Positions 16,234-23,253 of a stretch of DNA of 47,382 nt are shown here, piece after piece. The DNA is from Candidatus Peregrinibacteria bacterium RIFOXYA2_FULL_41_18 (lineage in GTDB: Bacteria; Patescibacteriota; Gracilibacteria; UBA1369; UBA12470): NCBI GenBank assembly GCA_001788795.1, contig MFXH01000014.1, positions 1 to 47,382 on the forward strand, in the 5' to 3' direction. A program made the translations under genes and the position numbers. Position 1 is the stretch's first letter. Each line of letters starts with the position of its first letter. Under the pieces are notes generated by a model, which saw only the letters and a program-made list of their open reading frames with translations, was not told where the DNA came from and searched no databases.

Positions 16234-16251
16234 AAAAATTTACTTTAAAAT

Positions 16252-16881
16252 ATGATTCAATTTTTTTATTTCGTTATTGCGTTTGTTGCCGTTTTGACTT
16301 TGCACGAGTTTGCTCATGCGTGGGCGGCGAATTATCTTGGAGATCCTACTGCTAAGTTCAATGGACGTGTTAGTTTGAATCCGTTTAGGCACCTTGATCC
16401 GATGGGAACTCTGCTTTTGATTTTTGTCGGGTTGGGATGGGGGAAGCCAGTCCCGATAGATCCGAGAAATTTCGAGAAACCGATTCGCGATTCGTCGATT
16501 GTGGCTTTTGCCGGACCTTTTGCAAATTTGGTTTTGGCGTTTGCGGCATCTGTTCCTTATAAGTATTTCTATGGTTCGACTGGAGCCTTGGGACAATTCG
16601 GAGATTTGGCCGGGGCTGTTTTTCAACTTTCAATTATGCTTTTTGCATTTAATTTATTGCCGTTCCCTCCTTTGGACGGCTCGAAGGTTTTGTGGGTTTT
16701 TATCCCTGCAAAATATCAGATGCAATATCAGAGATTCCTTATGGAAGGATGGAAATATTTTTTGATTTTTGTTTTGATTGATAATTTTTTCCTTCAAGAT
16801 ATGTTCGGGTTCTCGGTGATTTGGTGGGTGATCTCTTATGTTTATGCGGCGGTGAGTACGGGGATACTGATGGTGAGTTAG
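16252..16881 (+). CDS. Site-2 protease family (M50) membrane metalloprotease
   Basis: 209-aa intramembrane zinc protease of the short SREBP/YwhC-like group, which lacks a PDZ domain. The zinc motif is HEFAH (H18, E19, H22) in the first helix, and the third ligand lies in NLLPFPPLDG (residues 134-143, D142). Four to six hydrophobic helices fill the rest. It cleaves membrane-embedded segments, often of signalling or anti-sigma proteins; the partner here is not evident. An array (R12) starts at its stop codon. Confidence 0.93.
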   Translation: MIQFFYFVIAFVAVLTLHEFAHAWAANYLGDPTAKFNGRVSLNPFRHLDPMGTLLLIFVGLGWGKPVPIDPRNFEKPIRDSSIVAFAGPFANLVLAFAASVPYKYFYGSTGALGQFGDLAGAVFQLSIMLFAFNLLPFPPLDGSKVLWVFIPAKYQMQYQRFLMEGWKYFLIFVLIDNFFLQDMFGFSVIWWVISYVYAAVSTGILMVS

Positions 16882-16964
16882 CAAGACACAAGACACAAGA
16901 CACAAGACACAAGACACAGACAGCAGAGAAGAGGAAGAGGGGAAGGAGAAGAAGTGACGTAGTG
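16881..16964. repeat. Long composite array with (CAAGACA)5 and GAAGTGACGTAG end (R12)
   Basis: Five CAAGACA-type heptads, then GACAGCAG, AGAAGAGG and the GAAGAAGTGACGTAGT end piece, directly upstream of the SAM riboswitch promoter. Confidence 0.85.
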
Positions 16965-16970
16965 AAAAAT

Positions 16971-16998
16971 TTGATTTTTTAAAAAGTTCAAATATAAT
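16971..16998 (+). promoter_or_regulatory. Promoter of the SAM riboswitch transcript
   Basis: TTGATT (16971-16976), a 16-bp spacer, TATAAT (16993-16998). Transcription would start about 10 bp before the aptamer P1 stem. Confidence 0.7.
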
Positions 16999-17013
16999 CG
17001 GGTTACAATTCGT

Positions 17014-17116
17014 TTATCAAGAGTGGTGGAGGGAACGGCCCTATGAAACCACAGCAACCTTCTAATCGCATCGCGATTACCAAAGGTGCTAAATCCGCCC
17101 CAAAGGGGAAAGATAA
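17014..17116 (+). ncRNA. SAM-I (S-box) riboswitch aptamer
   Basis: All hallmarks of SAM-I are present in order: P1 strands TTATC (17014-17018) and GATAA (17112-17116), AAGAG, P2 GTGGT/ACCAC enclosing GGAGGGAACGGCCC, ATGAAACCACAGCAACC, the P3 hairpin TAATCG/CGATTA, the invariant AAGGTGCTAAATCC, and the P4 hairpin CCCC-AAA-GGGG. It binds S-adenosylmethionine. The downstream genes are a 64-aa unknown and murJ, not recognisable Met or SAM genes. Confidence 0.93.
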
Positions 17117-17135
17117 TAACAAATTTATATATATA

Positions 17136-17161
17136 CTCTTTCCTTTCGGAAGGAGATTTTT
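17136..17161 (+). terminator. Riboswitch expression platform: terminator / SD-sequestering hairpin
   Basis: CTCTTTCC (17136-17143) pairs with GGAAGGAG (17148-17155), followed by ATTTTT. The 3' arm holds the Shine-Dalgarno AAGGAG, so the stem can stop transcription or hide the ribosome site. The 5' arm can instead pair with GGAAAG (17107-17112) inside the aptamer, which would act as an antiterminator when SAM is low. Confidence 0.75.
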
Positions 17162-17170
17162 ATGTCTTAA
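17162..17170 (+). other. Two-codon minigene ATG-TCT-TAA behind the riboswitch SD
   Basis: The strong AAGGAG is 6 bp in front of an ATG that is followed by one sense codon and TAA. The next usable ATG (17181) is 10 bp after that stop. It may be a coupling start, or chance. Confidence 0.35.
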
Positions 17171-17180
17171 CAAGAATTAT

Positions 17181-17375
17181 ATGGAAAGGATTAACTGGAC
17201 TGCTGAAATGAATAGAACCGGTACGCTTGCGGCTAATGAACTTGCGAAGCCTACATTGCCAAGCTCTTCTCATCCATCTCCGGATTGGAATTGGGAAATG
17301 AATAGGTCAGGTACGGTTGTAGCAGGTGCTTCAATGAGAACAAAGGCTGCGGTTGAAGGGGTTTACGCCGCTTAG
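17181..17375 (+). CDS. 64-aa protein with duplicated W-EMNR-GT motif, under SAM riboswitch
   Basis: A small protein I do not recognise. It has two copies of one motif: INWTAEMNRTGTLAA (residues 4-18) and DWNWEMNRSGTVVAG (about 35-49), separated by a Pro/Ser linker (KPTLPSSSHPSPD) and followed by MRTKAAVEGVYAA. There is no signal peptide, membrane helix or Cys. The longer in-frame start at 17043 lies inside the riboswitch aptamer and is not credible. The only good Shine-Dalgarno in front serves the ATG at 17162, so translation of this frame may depend on reinitiation. murJ follows after 33 bp without a clear promoter. It could be a SAM-responsive regulator or peptide substrate; the function is unknown. 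Confidence 0.6.
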   Translation: MERINWTAEMNRTGTLAANELAKPTLPSSSHPSPDWNWEMNRSGTVVAGASMRTKAAVEGVYAA

Positions 17376-17408
17376 AGGGTTGTAGTAGGCTAGTGGATAG
17401 TTGCGAGA

Positions 17409-18758
17409 ATGAAAACAATCATGATTCAAAAGTTCTTGAAAAAAATCAAAGAAGCCGGAAGTGTGAAAAACTTAATTCTTCACACTTCTTTTGCGTTGAT
17501 GGCGACTTCGGGCGTGAGTTATATGCTCGGGCTTGTGCGCGATAAGATTTTTGCGAATAAATTCGGAGCGGGTGCCGATCTTGATGTTTATAATGCTTCT
17601 TTTACGATTCCGGATCTGTTTTTGTCTGTGTTTGCGACTGCGGCTCTTTCGGCGGCTTTTGTGCCGATTTTTGTGAAAATTCGAGAGGGGTCGAATGAAC
17701 GAGCGATGGGATATGCGGCGAAGGTTTTGTCTTTTATTTTGGTGGCGCTTTTTTGTGCGATTGTTGTGTACGCATTGGCGGTTCCGTTTTTTGCGGACTT
17801 GCTCGTGCCCGGATTTTCGGCGGAGCAGAAGGCTCAGTATATTTTGCTTGTGCGGCTGATGCTTTTGTCGCCTTTGTTTTTTACGGTCAGTAATACGATC
17901 GGTGGGATTCTGATCAGTACAAAAGATTTTTTGTGGTATGGGCTTTCACCGGTTTTTTATAATATCGGAATTATTTTTGGAGCGACCGTTTTGGTTGAAA
18001 TTTTTGGGTTACCCGGATTGGTTTTGGGGACGCTGACGGGAGGGATTTTGCATATGGGTGTGCGGTTGGCGACTGCGCGAAAAAGGGGATTTAGGTTTCG
18101 GTTTGATTTCGGGGTGGATGAAAATTTGAAGCAGACTGTGAAGCTTATGTTGCCGGCGATTTTGCCTTTGGCGCTTTGGCAGGTTCTTCTAAATTGGTTC
18201 GTTCGTTTGGCGTCGCAATTGCCGGAGGGGAGTGTGACGGTTTACAATTTTTCGAGAAATTTTCAGAGCGCGCTCGTGAGTCTTGTTGGGATTTCGATTG
18301 CGCTGGCGGCTTTTTCGGAGCTATCGACACTGGCGGCGGAGGGTCGAATTGCGGAGTTTCGTGCGGTCGTTAAGAAGAAAGCGATTTTTGTTTTTGGGTT
18401 TACTGCGCTTGCGGCTGTTGCGTTGGCGGTCGTGGCGAAGCTGATGATTTCAGTGCTGTTGGGAGGGGGAGAGTTTGGCGCAGAGGCGGTTAATTTAACA
18501 GCCTTAATGCTTGCGGTTTATTGTATTTCGATTCCGTTTGAGAGCTTGATGTATCTGCTCGCGAAGGCGCATTATGCGCTTAAGAATACGCTAAGACCGT
18601 CGCTGATTTACGCGGGCGCGATTATGGTGATTATCGGGCTTTCCGCAGTATTGGTAAATTACATCGGAATTTTTGCGATACCGGTTTCGTTTGCGGTGGG
18701 GTTGGCTGGGCAGATTGTCGTGCTGGGTTTTTCGTTGCGAAAACTAATGAAGAACTAA
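17409..18758 (+). CDS. murJ: Lipid II flippase MurJ (MviN)
   Basis: 449-aa polytopic membrane protein (about 14 helices) of the MOP/MVF superfamily that moves lipid II across the inner membrane for peptidoglycan synthesis. The N-terminal SGVSYMLGLVRDKIFANKFGAG and VYNASFTIPDLFLSVFATAALSAAFVPIF carry the conserved Arg and Asp of MurJ. Length is slightly short compared with E. coli MurJ (511 aa). Codon composition is GC-richer than the neighbours. It lies 33 bp after the riboswitch-controlled small gene, so it may be read from the same promoter. Its end overlaps the convergent C39 peptidase gene by 15 bp. Confidence 0.95.
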   Translation: MKTIMIQKFLKKIKEAGSVKNLILHTSFALMATSGVSYMLGLVRDKIFANKFGAGADLDVYNASFTIPDLFLSVFATAALSAAFVPIFVKIREGSNERAMGYAAKVLSFILVALFCAIVVYALAVPFFADLLVPGFSAEQKAQYILLVRLMLLSPLFFTVSNTIGGILISTKDFLWYGLSPVFYNIGIIFGATVLVEIFGLPGLVLGTLTGGILHMGVRLATARKRGFRFRFDFGVDENLKQTVKLMLPAILPLALWQVLLNWFVRLASQLPEGSVTVYNFSRNFQSALVSLVGISIALAAFSELSTLAAEGRIAEFRAVVKKKAIFVFGFTALAAVALAVVAKLMISVLLGGGEFGAEAVNLTALMLAVYCISIPFESLMYLLAKAHYALKNTLRPSLIYAGAIMVIIGLSAVLVNYIGIFAIPVSFAVGLAGQIVVLGFSLRKLMKN

Positions 18759-19532
18759 GATATTCTGCGCTCCTTGTGTTATGTCCGTGTCGTGCCAGTC
18801 GTGAAGGGCGCTTAGGATTGTTTCGTAAGTGTATTGATAGTTCTCTCCTTTGCGGGTGCCGACATCGTTTGTGATTAGGAAATTTTCATCAAAACCTTTC
18901 AGAACCATCATGTGATAATAAGGTCCTTCGCCCGTGTAATTCGGGTTGCCGAGAAGACGGCCGGCAAAAGGTGCGACGACCGGATTGCCTGTGGATAATT
19001 CTGTTTTGATGTCGTCAATTGTTGGATTTTCAATAATTTCCCAGTCGGTAAATTCGTAATACTGCGTAAGCATTTCGGCCGTTTGCGCGATAGTGGTGTG
19101 TTCGTAAGAGCCGAAGTATTCGGTCTCCCATGCTACGAGATCGAGAAGTTCTTGATGGAACTCTTCTTTTGTCATCGTCTTGTCGGTTGCGAAATTATAG
19201 GCGAGGATTAGGCTGGCCTCTTCACAAGCCTCCTGATAAGGCATCGACCAGTCGGCGAAAGGGGCTTGAGAGTAGAATTGGATTCCGAGGTTGATTGAGG
19301 AAGTGGGGGAAGTGGAAGAAGTTGGGGAAGTGACATAGTTAAGAGTTGAAGAATCAGATTCGGTGCCGGTTTTTGGTTCGTTTGTTATTTCTTCGAGAGA
19401 AGTTGGCTCGATCGAACTGTGGGTTTGGTTGTAGGTGTATAAGTCGTATGCCGTTTTTGCGAACGGGATTAATACGAGTCCTACTATTACGACTACTACT
19501 GTGACGCTGATTGAAATTAAGTATTTTGACAT
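18744..19532 (-). CDS. Membrane-anchored C39-like cysteine peptidase
   Basis: 262 aa. An N-terminal membrane anchor (ISISVTVVVVIVGLVLIPF) is followed by a low-complexity linker (residues 40-82) and a peptidase_C39-like domain. The likely catalytic Cys is C103 in PYQEACEEASLIL, the His is H207 in YYHMMVLKGF, and N222/D223 follow in FLITNDVGT. Domains of this type are usually exported papain-like peptidases acting at the cell surface. Linker residues 63-80 (LNYVTSPTSSTSPTSSIN) are encoded by a copy of the dispersed GAAGTGACGTAG repeat, an in-frame insertion of repeat DNA in the gene. Confidence 0.88.
   Translation of the reverse strand: MSKYLISISVTVVVVIVGLVLIPFAKTAYDLYTYNQTHSSIEPTSLEEITNEPKTGTESDSSTLNYVTSPTSSTSPTSSINLGIQFYSQAPFADWSMPYQEACEEASLILAYNFATDKTMTKEEFHQELLDLVAWETEYFGSYEHTTIAQTAEMLTQYYEFTDWEIIENPTIDDIKTELSTGNPVVAPFAGRLLGNPNYTGEGPYYHMMVLKGFDENFLITNDVGTRKGENYQYTYETILSALHDWHDTDITQGAQNILVLH
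19297..19342. repeat. GAAGTGGGG array inside the C39 peptidase gene (R13)
   Basis: GAAGTGGGG, GAAGTGGAA, GAAGTTGGG, GAAGTGACATAG. The same 9-bp family that is intergenic elsewhere is here read in frame as a Thr/Ser/Pro linker. Confidence 0.75.
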
Positions 19533-19659
19533 AAGAGAGGATTGCGATAGCTTATCTAGTAATCTAGCGAATATAGTAACAAAAGAGAGTTTACCAAGTT
19601 TTTCTTGAAAGCCAAATCGAAGGATGTTAAGTTGTTCGCGCCCCAGAGCGTTTAAGCAA

Positions 19660-19691
19660 GCCGCGATAGCTCAGTTGGTAGAGCACGTCCA
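19660..19691 (+). pseudogene. Host tRNA-Thr(GGU), 5' half, split by the integrated element
   Basis: GCCGCGATAGCTCAGTTGG (acceptor 5' strand and D arm) and ACGTCC (5' strand of the anticodon stem) are intact. The original 3' half is at 27655-27698. Joined, they give a 76-nt cloverleaf with perfect acceptor (GCCGCGA/TCGCGGC), anticodon (CGTCC/GGACG) and T stems. The bases now following here (19698-19735) give no proper T arm. Confidence 0.88.
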
Positions 19692-19700
19692 TGGTAAGGA
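19692..19700 (+). other. attL core TGGTAAGGA
   Basis: Left copy of the 9-bp crossover core, identical to 27655-27663. It corresponds to tRNA positions 33-41. Confidence 0.8.
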
Positions 19701-19809
19701 TGCACTCCTCGAGCCGAAATCGCTATTGTGGCTAGGTGAAGGCGTGAGTTGAAAATTTGCATATATCCCAGAGGTCCTCGCCTCGTGTAAGGACTCATGG
19801 GCTTAATAA

Positions 19810-19885
19810 GCCGCGATAGCTCAGTTGGAAGAGCGCCGCCTTGGTAAGGCGGAGGTCTCGGGTTCGACTCCCGATCGTGGCTCCA
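19810..19885 (+). tRNA. tRNA-Thr (GGU) carried by the element
   Basis: 76-nt intact cloverleaf: acceptor GCCGCGA/TCGTGGC, anticodon stem CCGCC/GGCGG with loop TTGGTAA (anticodon GGT), T stem TCGGG/CCCGA, encoded CCA. It is 61/76 identical to the rebuilt host tRNA. Four paired positions (28-42, 29-41, 49-65, 51-63) changed on both strands, so both are or were functional genes. It lies inside the element and can replace the host gene that the insertion broke. Confidence 0.93.
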
Positions 19886-19945
19886 TTTGAATTTGAACCT
19901 GTTAAAGAAGTACATCTGAGATTAAAATCCTTAACCTCAGATTTC

Positions 19946-20842
19946 ATGAACTCACCTATGTTGCAGGACTTATTCCAGCGGTATTTGCAGTATTGTTCGG
20001 TGATACGCAATTATTCGGATGTTACCTTGGAAGGGTATAAACAGACATGGAGGCTGTTTGCTAAAGAATCTGGAATTCAATACCCTGAAGATCTCAGTAG
20101 ACATGTTTTTGAGAATTGGTTTTTCAATGGGCGACTGAATCGGAAGTGGAGTTCGGCTACTTTTAGGCATTATCATAAGTATTTGAATACATTCTTGTCG
20201 TGGTTGCTTAAGGAGGGACATATCCCTGAGAATTTTATTGTTGGGATGGAAAAGCCCAAGCTGGAACAGAGAATTCCTAAGACATTGAGCAAGGAAGAAG
20301 CCAAGCTCGTGTTAGATGCCTCTTATCATATGTCTTATGCTTATACCTTCGAGAGATATCGGAATAGAGCAGTTGTTGGAATTATGCTGTTTGCTGGTCT
20401 TCGCAGGTATGAGGTTATGCGTTTAAGGTTGAATGATGTGGATATAAGCAATAAGACTATTTTTATCAATCAAGGAAAGGGCGCGAAGGATAGGATGGTC
20501 CCAATGAGTAACACCCTGATTACCATTGTTTCCGATTATTTGCGGGACCGTCGAAGGCTTAAAAAGCAGAGTATTTATTTCTTTACTGCTGTTCAAAAGG
20601 ATGAGCCGTTGGGAGTTCGATGTATAAACAATATGATGGCGCGTTTAAGGAAGACAACAAGGCTTAAATTCTCTTCTCATACGCTACGCCATGCGTTTGC
20701 TCGACTTATGCTCGAGGGTGGGTGTGATATTTATACCCTGTCGAAGATTATGGGGCATTCCAAGATTACAACGACTACTATTTATCTTTCGTGTTCGACT
20801 CAACAGATGTCGAAGTCGATTGAGATGCATTCGTTGAATTAG
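19946..20842 (+). CDS. Tyrosine recombinase (probable element integrase)
   Basis: 298-aa XerC/D-like site-specific recombinase. The N-terminal SAM-like core-binding domain (residues 1-100) is followed by the catalytic domain with the first Arg in LFAGLRRYEVMRLRL, the catalytic Lys region INQGKGAKDRMVPM, the HxxR box SSHTLRHAFARLML, the second His in IMGHSKITTTTIYL, and the Tyr nucleophile in that last motif. I start at the ATG at 19946; the frame is open further upstream, but that part is the tRNA-Thr gene. It is placed directly after attL and reads into the element, the usual position for the integrase that made the insertion. Confidence 0.93.
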   Translation: MNSPMLQDLFQRYLQYCSVIRNYSDVTLEGYKQTWRLFAKESGIQYPEDLSRHVFENWFFNGRLNRKWSSATFRHYHKYLNTFLSWLLKEGHIPENFIVGMEKPKLEQRIPKTLSKEEAKLVLDASYHMSYAYTFERYRNRAVVGIMLFAGLRRYEVMRLRLNDVDISNKTIFINQGKGAKDRMVPMSNTLITIVSDYLRDRRRLKKQSIYFFTAVQKDEPLGVRCINNMMARLRKTTRLKFSSHTLRHAFARLMLEGGCDIYTLSKIMGHSKITTTTIYLSCSTQQMSKSIEMHSLN

Positions 20843-21828
20843 AGTGTGGGGGATGGATTCGATTGCTTAGCTAGATCCCCATGTACTAACTGAATTGCCT
20901 TTCGTGCTTTAGCTGTTTTTTCCTCTTTTTCCTGTTGAGTTATTTTCTCATCAAGAATTTGTTCAATTCCTATCTTCACAACTTCAAAATATTTCAAGCA
21001 TTCTTCTTCTGTAAGCAAATGGATACCCTTGCTCATTATCCCATACAAGATTCTGTGCTCAACTAAAAACGGTGGGAGTAGATCTTTTACCATTTCTATT
21101 TTTGTGTCCATTTTCGAATTGCGATATTTTTCATTTTCGAAACTACTATCTTCTTTTTGTTTCTTAATATGCGCTTCTTCAATAAGATTTTCGAAGATTC
21201 GTCGTAGGTATACGAATGAACCGATTCCAACACCGTGAGCAGAAAGTCCAATGCCTTTTGTAAATTCCGTGTATTGACTGTCTTTTAAAATTTTTCGATA
21301 TTTTTCAGCTTGTGGGATTTGGAAGTCTGCAGTTGACGGCCATTGACCTATTTTCGTACATGATGATTTTGTTTTGAAGTAATATGTATAGTATCTGTGT
21401 TCATGATTGCGAGTACAGGCGTGAGTAATTCTGATAAAGTCGTCGTCGTTTTCTACCCATTTTGCAATTAGGTTTTCATCTGCATACATTGTGAGCCTCG
21501 GGGTGCGTTTTGTTTCGTGTTCAATTGGTTTAAATACGCTTTCTTTTTTGCACCATATGCAAAAAGCATCAATAGGGTTCTCATTGTGCATGTGCATATA
21601 TGTTTTTCCAGCTATGTTAGGGACTGACAACTTGAGCTCGTGATAGAGAGGCATTTCAAGATGGAATGCCTTTGGCGATGCCAAATATGGGCTTTCCGGA
21701 TCGTCTTTTGGATTCGGCGGTGTGGTCATAAAATGTGTATTTACGGAGTGTTCTGTGGGTATTTTACTCCCTTTTTTTATAACCGTCATTGGAGATGATA
21801 TTGCGGAATTTTGTTTTCTGATAACCAT
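20839..21828 (-). CDS. Element-borne hypothetical with Cys/His pairs
   Basis: 329-aa soluble protein. The middle contains CIWC (a zinc-knuckle-like pair), followed about 50 residues later by HACTRNHEH, so a Cys/His metal site is plausible. A well-structured C-terminal helical half follows (YRKILKDSQYTEFTKGIGL, GIGSFVYLRRIFENLIEEAH, LVEHRILYGIMSKGIHLL) and ends in a charged coiled coil. Proteins with this C-terminal layout are, as I recall, scattered accessory genes of unknown role in many bacteria. It overlaps the end of the integrase gene by 4 bp, convergent. It could be a defence or regulatory cargo gene; no catalytic motif is seen. Confidence 0.75.
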   Translation of the reverse strand: MVIRKQNSAISSPMTVIKKGSKIPTEHSVNTHFMTTPPNPKDDPESPYLASPKAFHLEMPLYHELKLSVPNIAGKTYMHMHNENPIDAFCIWCKKESVFKPIEHETKRTPRLTMYADENLIAKWVENDDDFIRITHACTRNHEHRYYTYYFKTKSSCTKIGQWPSTADFQIPQAEKYRKILKDSQYTEFTKGIGLSAHGVGIGSFVYLRRIFENLIEEAHIKKQKEDSSFENEKYRNSKMDTKIEMVKDLLPPFLVEHRILYGIMSKGIHLLTEEECLKYFEVVKIGIEQILDEKITQQEKEEKTAKARKAIQLVHGDLAKQSNPSPTL

Positions 21829-21848
21829 AATGAAAAGATAATATATAA

Positions 21849-22178
21849 TTACATTTTTGCTTCTAAGTTATTTGCTGTTCGCAGGTTGTATTCTTTGATT
21901 TTAGCTAAAGTTTTTAGTGCTATCTCTGAATGTAGTATTGGCTGTTCTTCTTCTTCATAAGGTTCGATATTTAGTCCTGCTTTCCCGAAAATTTGCTCAA
22001 GTAAAAACCTCAAAATCTCTGGTTTCTCTTCGGCTTTTCTTTTTGCAATATTGACTAGTTTTTTTACTTCAGTCCTAGTGATGTAATCTGAAATCCGAGG
22101 TCTTTTAGTGCTTCCCTTTGGCCTACCTGCTCCTTTTCTTCCACCACCCCAAATTTGATTATTTTGATTGTTTTTCAA
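21849..22178 (-). CDS. Small basic protein with GRKGAGRPKGS AT-hook-like N-terminus
   Basis: 109-aa protein. The N-terminal GGGRKGAGRPKGSTKRPR is an AT-hook-like, Gly/Arg/Lys-rich stretch typical of DNA-binding phage and plasmid proteins, including some small terminase subunits. A helical segment (TRTEVKKLVNIAKRKAEEKPEILRF) and an acidic tail follow. It lies between the unknown 329-aa gene (20 bp gap) and the second recombinase (22 bp gap), all on the minus strand, so the three are probably one transcript. It may be a DNA-binding partner for recombination. Confidence 0.7.
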   Translation of the reverse strand: MKNNQNNQIWGGGRKGAGRPKGSTKRPRISDYITRTEVKKLVNIAKRKAEEKPEILRFLLEQIFGKAGLNIEPYEEEEQPILHSEIALKTLAKIKEYNLRTANNLEAKM

Positions 22179-22200
22179 GTTTAACTGTTATTGCAGATAT

Positions 22201-23154
22201 TTAAACTATGCTCATAATTGCACTTCCCTTCTCTGTTAGTATGCACGATCTTTCAATGTATCTTTGCGTAGTTGTTACGCGTGTATGTCCGAGATAGTTT
22301 TGTATGTCTTTCAGGTCGGCGCCCTTTTCGTTTAAGTGAGTCGCAACAAATCTTCGAAAGCCATATGCGGTGATTTTGAAGCCAAGCTCAGCGGAAAGTT
22401 TTCGGAACAGGTTTCGCATGCCTTTTTCTGTCCATCCTCCTCGTTTTGATGACGATACGAACAAGCGTGGTTCGTTATGTCGTTTTAGTGTCGCTCTTTT
22501 GTGCATATAAGTTTTATATGAGTCTCTTGCGTATGTTGGTAGTCGGTAGTAGCGGATTCTTCCTTTCTGCTTTTTCCCTTTAATGACAAGTTTGTAAGAC
22601 TCTCCGTCGCTTTTAATGTCGCCTATTTGTATATTGAGCAGTTCGCAAGGTCTTGCCCCTGTTGAGCGCAATATGTCGATAAACAGTGAATTCCTTGTTC
22701 TTTGGAGTTCTGATTGTCTGCGCGTGTGTATTTGACCAACGATTGTTCTCACTTGGTCCATACCGAGTGTTAACTGCTCTCTTTGCTCTTCTTTGCATCG
22801 CAATACCTTTCTGATGTTGTTTTTTTCAATGTATTCTTGTTTTTCGAGCCAAATGAAATATGTAGTAAGGTTTTTAAGAATCGAATTATAAGTCGTGTTG
22901 CTGTGGTTTCTTAGCCCTTTGATTTCAAAGAGCTTGTCTTCCAGTAGTCGCGAGTTATTGCAGTCTTCTATTGTTAATATTTTTGTATTTCTGATGATAA
23001 ATCTGAGTACATCTCTTACGTTGCTTATTGTTGCTTCACTTTTCCCAGTTCGTAGATACTTAATTTGAAATTCATCCCAGTGTTTCCACAATGGAGTTCC
23101 AGTGGTGTAATTTTGATTGAGAATGTCGAATTCCTGTTTTTGGAAGAGGTCCAT
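22201..23154 (-). CDS. Second tyrosine recombinase
   Basis: 317-aa phage-integrase family protein. The N-terminal core-binding domain (10-120) precedes the catalytic domain with the first Arg in RSTGARPCELLNIQIGD, Lys in VIKGKKQKGRIRYYRLP, the box ITAYGFRRFVATHL (Tyr replaces the usual His of HxxR) and GHTRVTTTQRYI with the nucleophile Tyr. It is only distantly similar to the integrase next to attL. It could be an excisionase-type or resolution recombinase, or the integrase of an older nested element. A palindrome with promoter elements lies upstream. Confidence 0.92.
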   Translation of the reverse strand: MDLFQKQEFDILNQNYTTGTPLWKHWDEFQIKYLRTGKSEATISNVRDVLRFIIRNTKILTIEDCNNSRLLEDKLFEIKGLRNHSNTTYNSILKNLTTYFIWLEKQEYIEKNNIRKVLRCKEEQREQLTLGMDQVRTIVGQIHTRRQSELQRTRNSLFIDILRSTGARPCELLNIQIGDIKSDGESYKLVIKGKKQKGRIRYYRLPTYARDSYKTYMHKRATLKRHNEPRLFVSSSKRGGWTEKGMRNLFRKLSAELGFKITAYGFRRFVATHLNEKGADLKDIQNYLGHTRVTTTQRYIERSCILTEKGSAIMSIV

Positions 23155-23215
23155 AAAGCGGTTTTTTTGATTGTGCCGTTGTGAAGTATGGACTTTCTTG
23201 TAAAAACAAGACCTG

Positions 23216-23239
23216 CATTATATTGTCGATAATATAATG
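23216..23239 (-). promoter_or_regulatory. Palindromic promoter/operator upstream of the second recombinase
   Basis: CATTATAT and ATATAATG flank an 8-bp centre, giving a 24-bp near-perfect palindrome that contains TATAAT on both strands. A repressor dimer site overlapping the -10 would fit. A TCTTGT/ACAAGA hairpin follows in the leader. Confidence 0.5.
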
Positions 23240-23253
23240 TTTAGTTTCTGCGT

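Noticed and set aside
16881..16964. CRISPR array
   Set aside because: Units are only 7 bp, contiguous and without spacers, and no cas gene is in the window.
17043..17180. Longer start of the small riboswitch-linked protein
   Set aside because: The first 46 codons lie in the riboswitch aptamer and expression platform, whose structure explains that sequence fully.
19660..19735. A second complete tRNA-Thr made of the 5' half plus the bases now following it at attL
   Set aside because: The anticodon stem pairs with one G-U and the acceptor roughly pairs, but the T arm has mismatches and no TTC loop. The 3' half at 27655 pairs perfectly instead.
19841..19945. N-terminal extension of the integrase starting inside the tRNA-Thr gene
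   Set aside because: The residues encoded there are a translation of tRNA sequence. The ATG at 19946 begins a normal core-binding domain.
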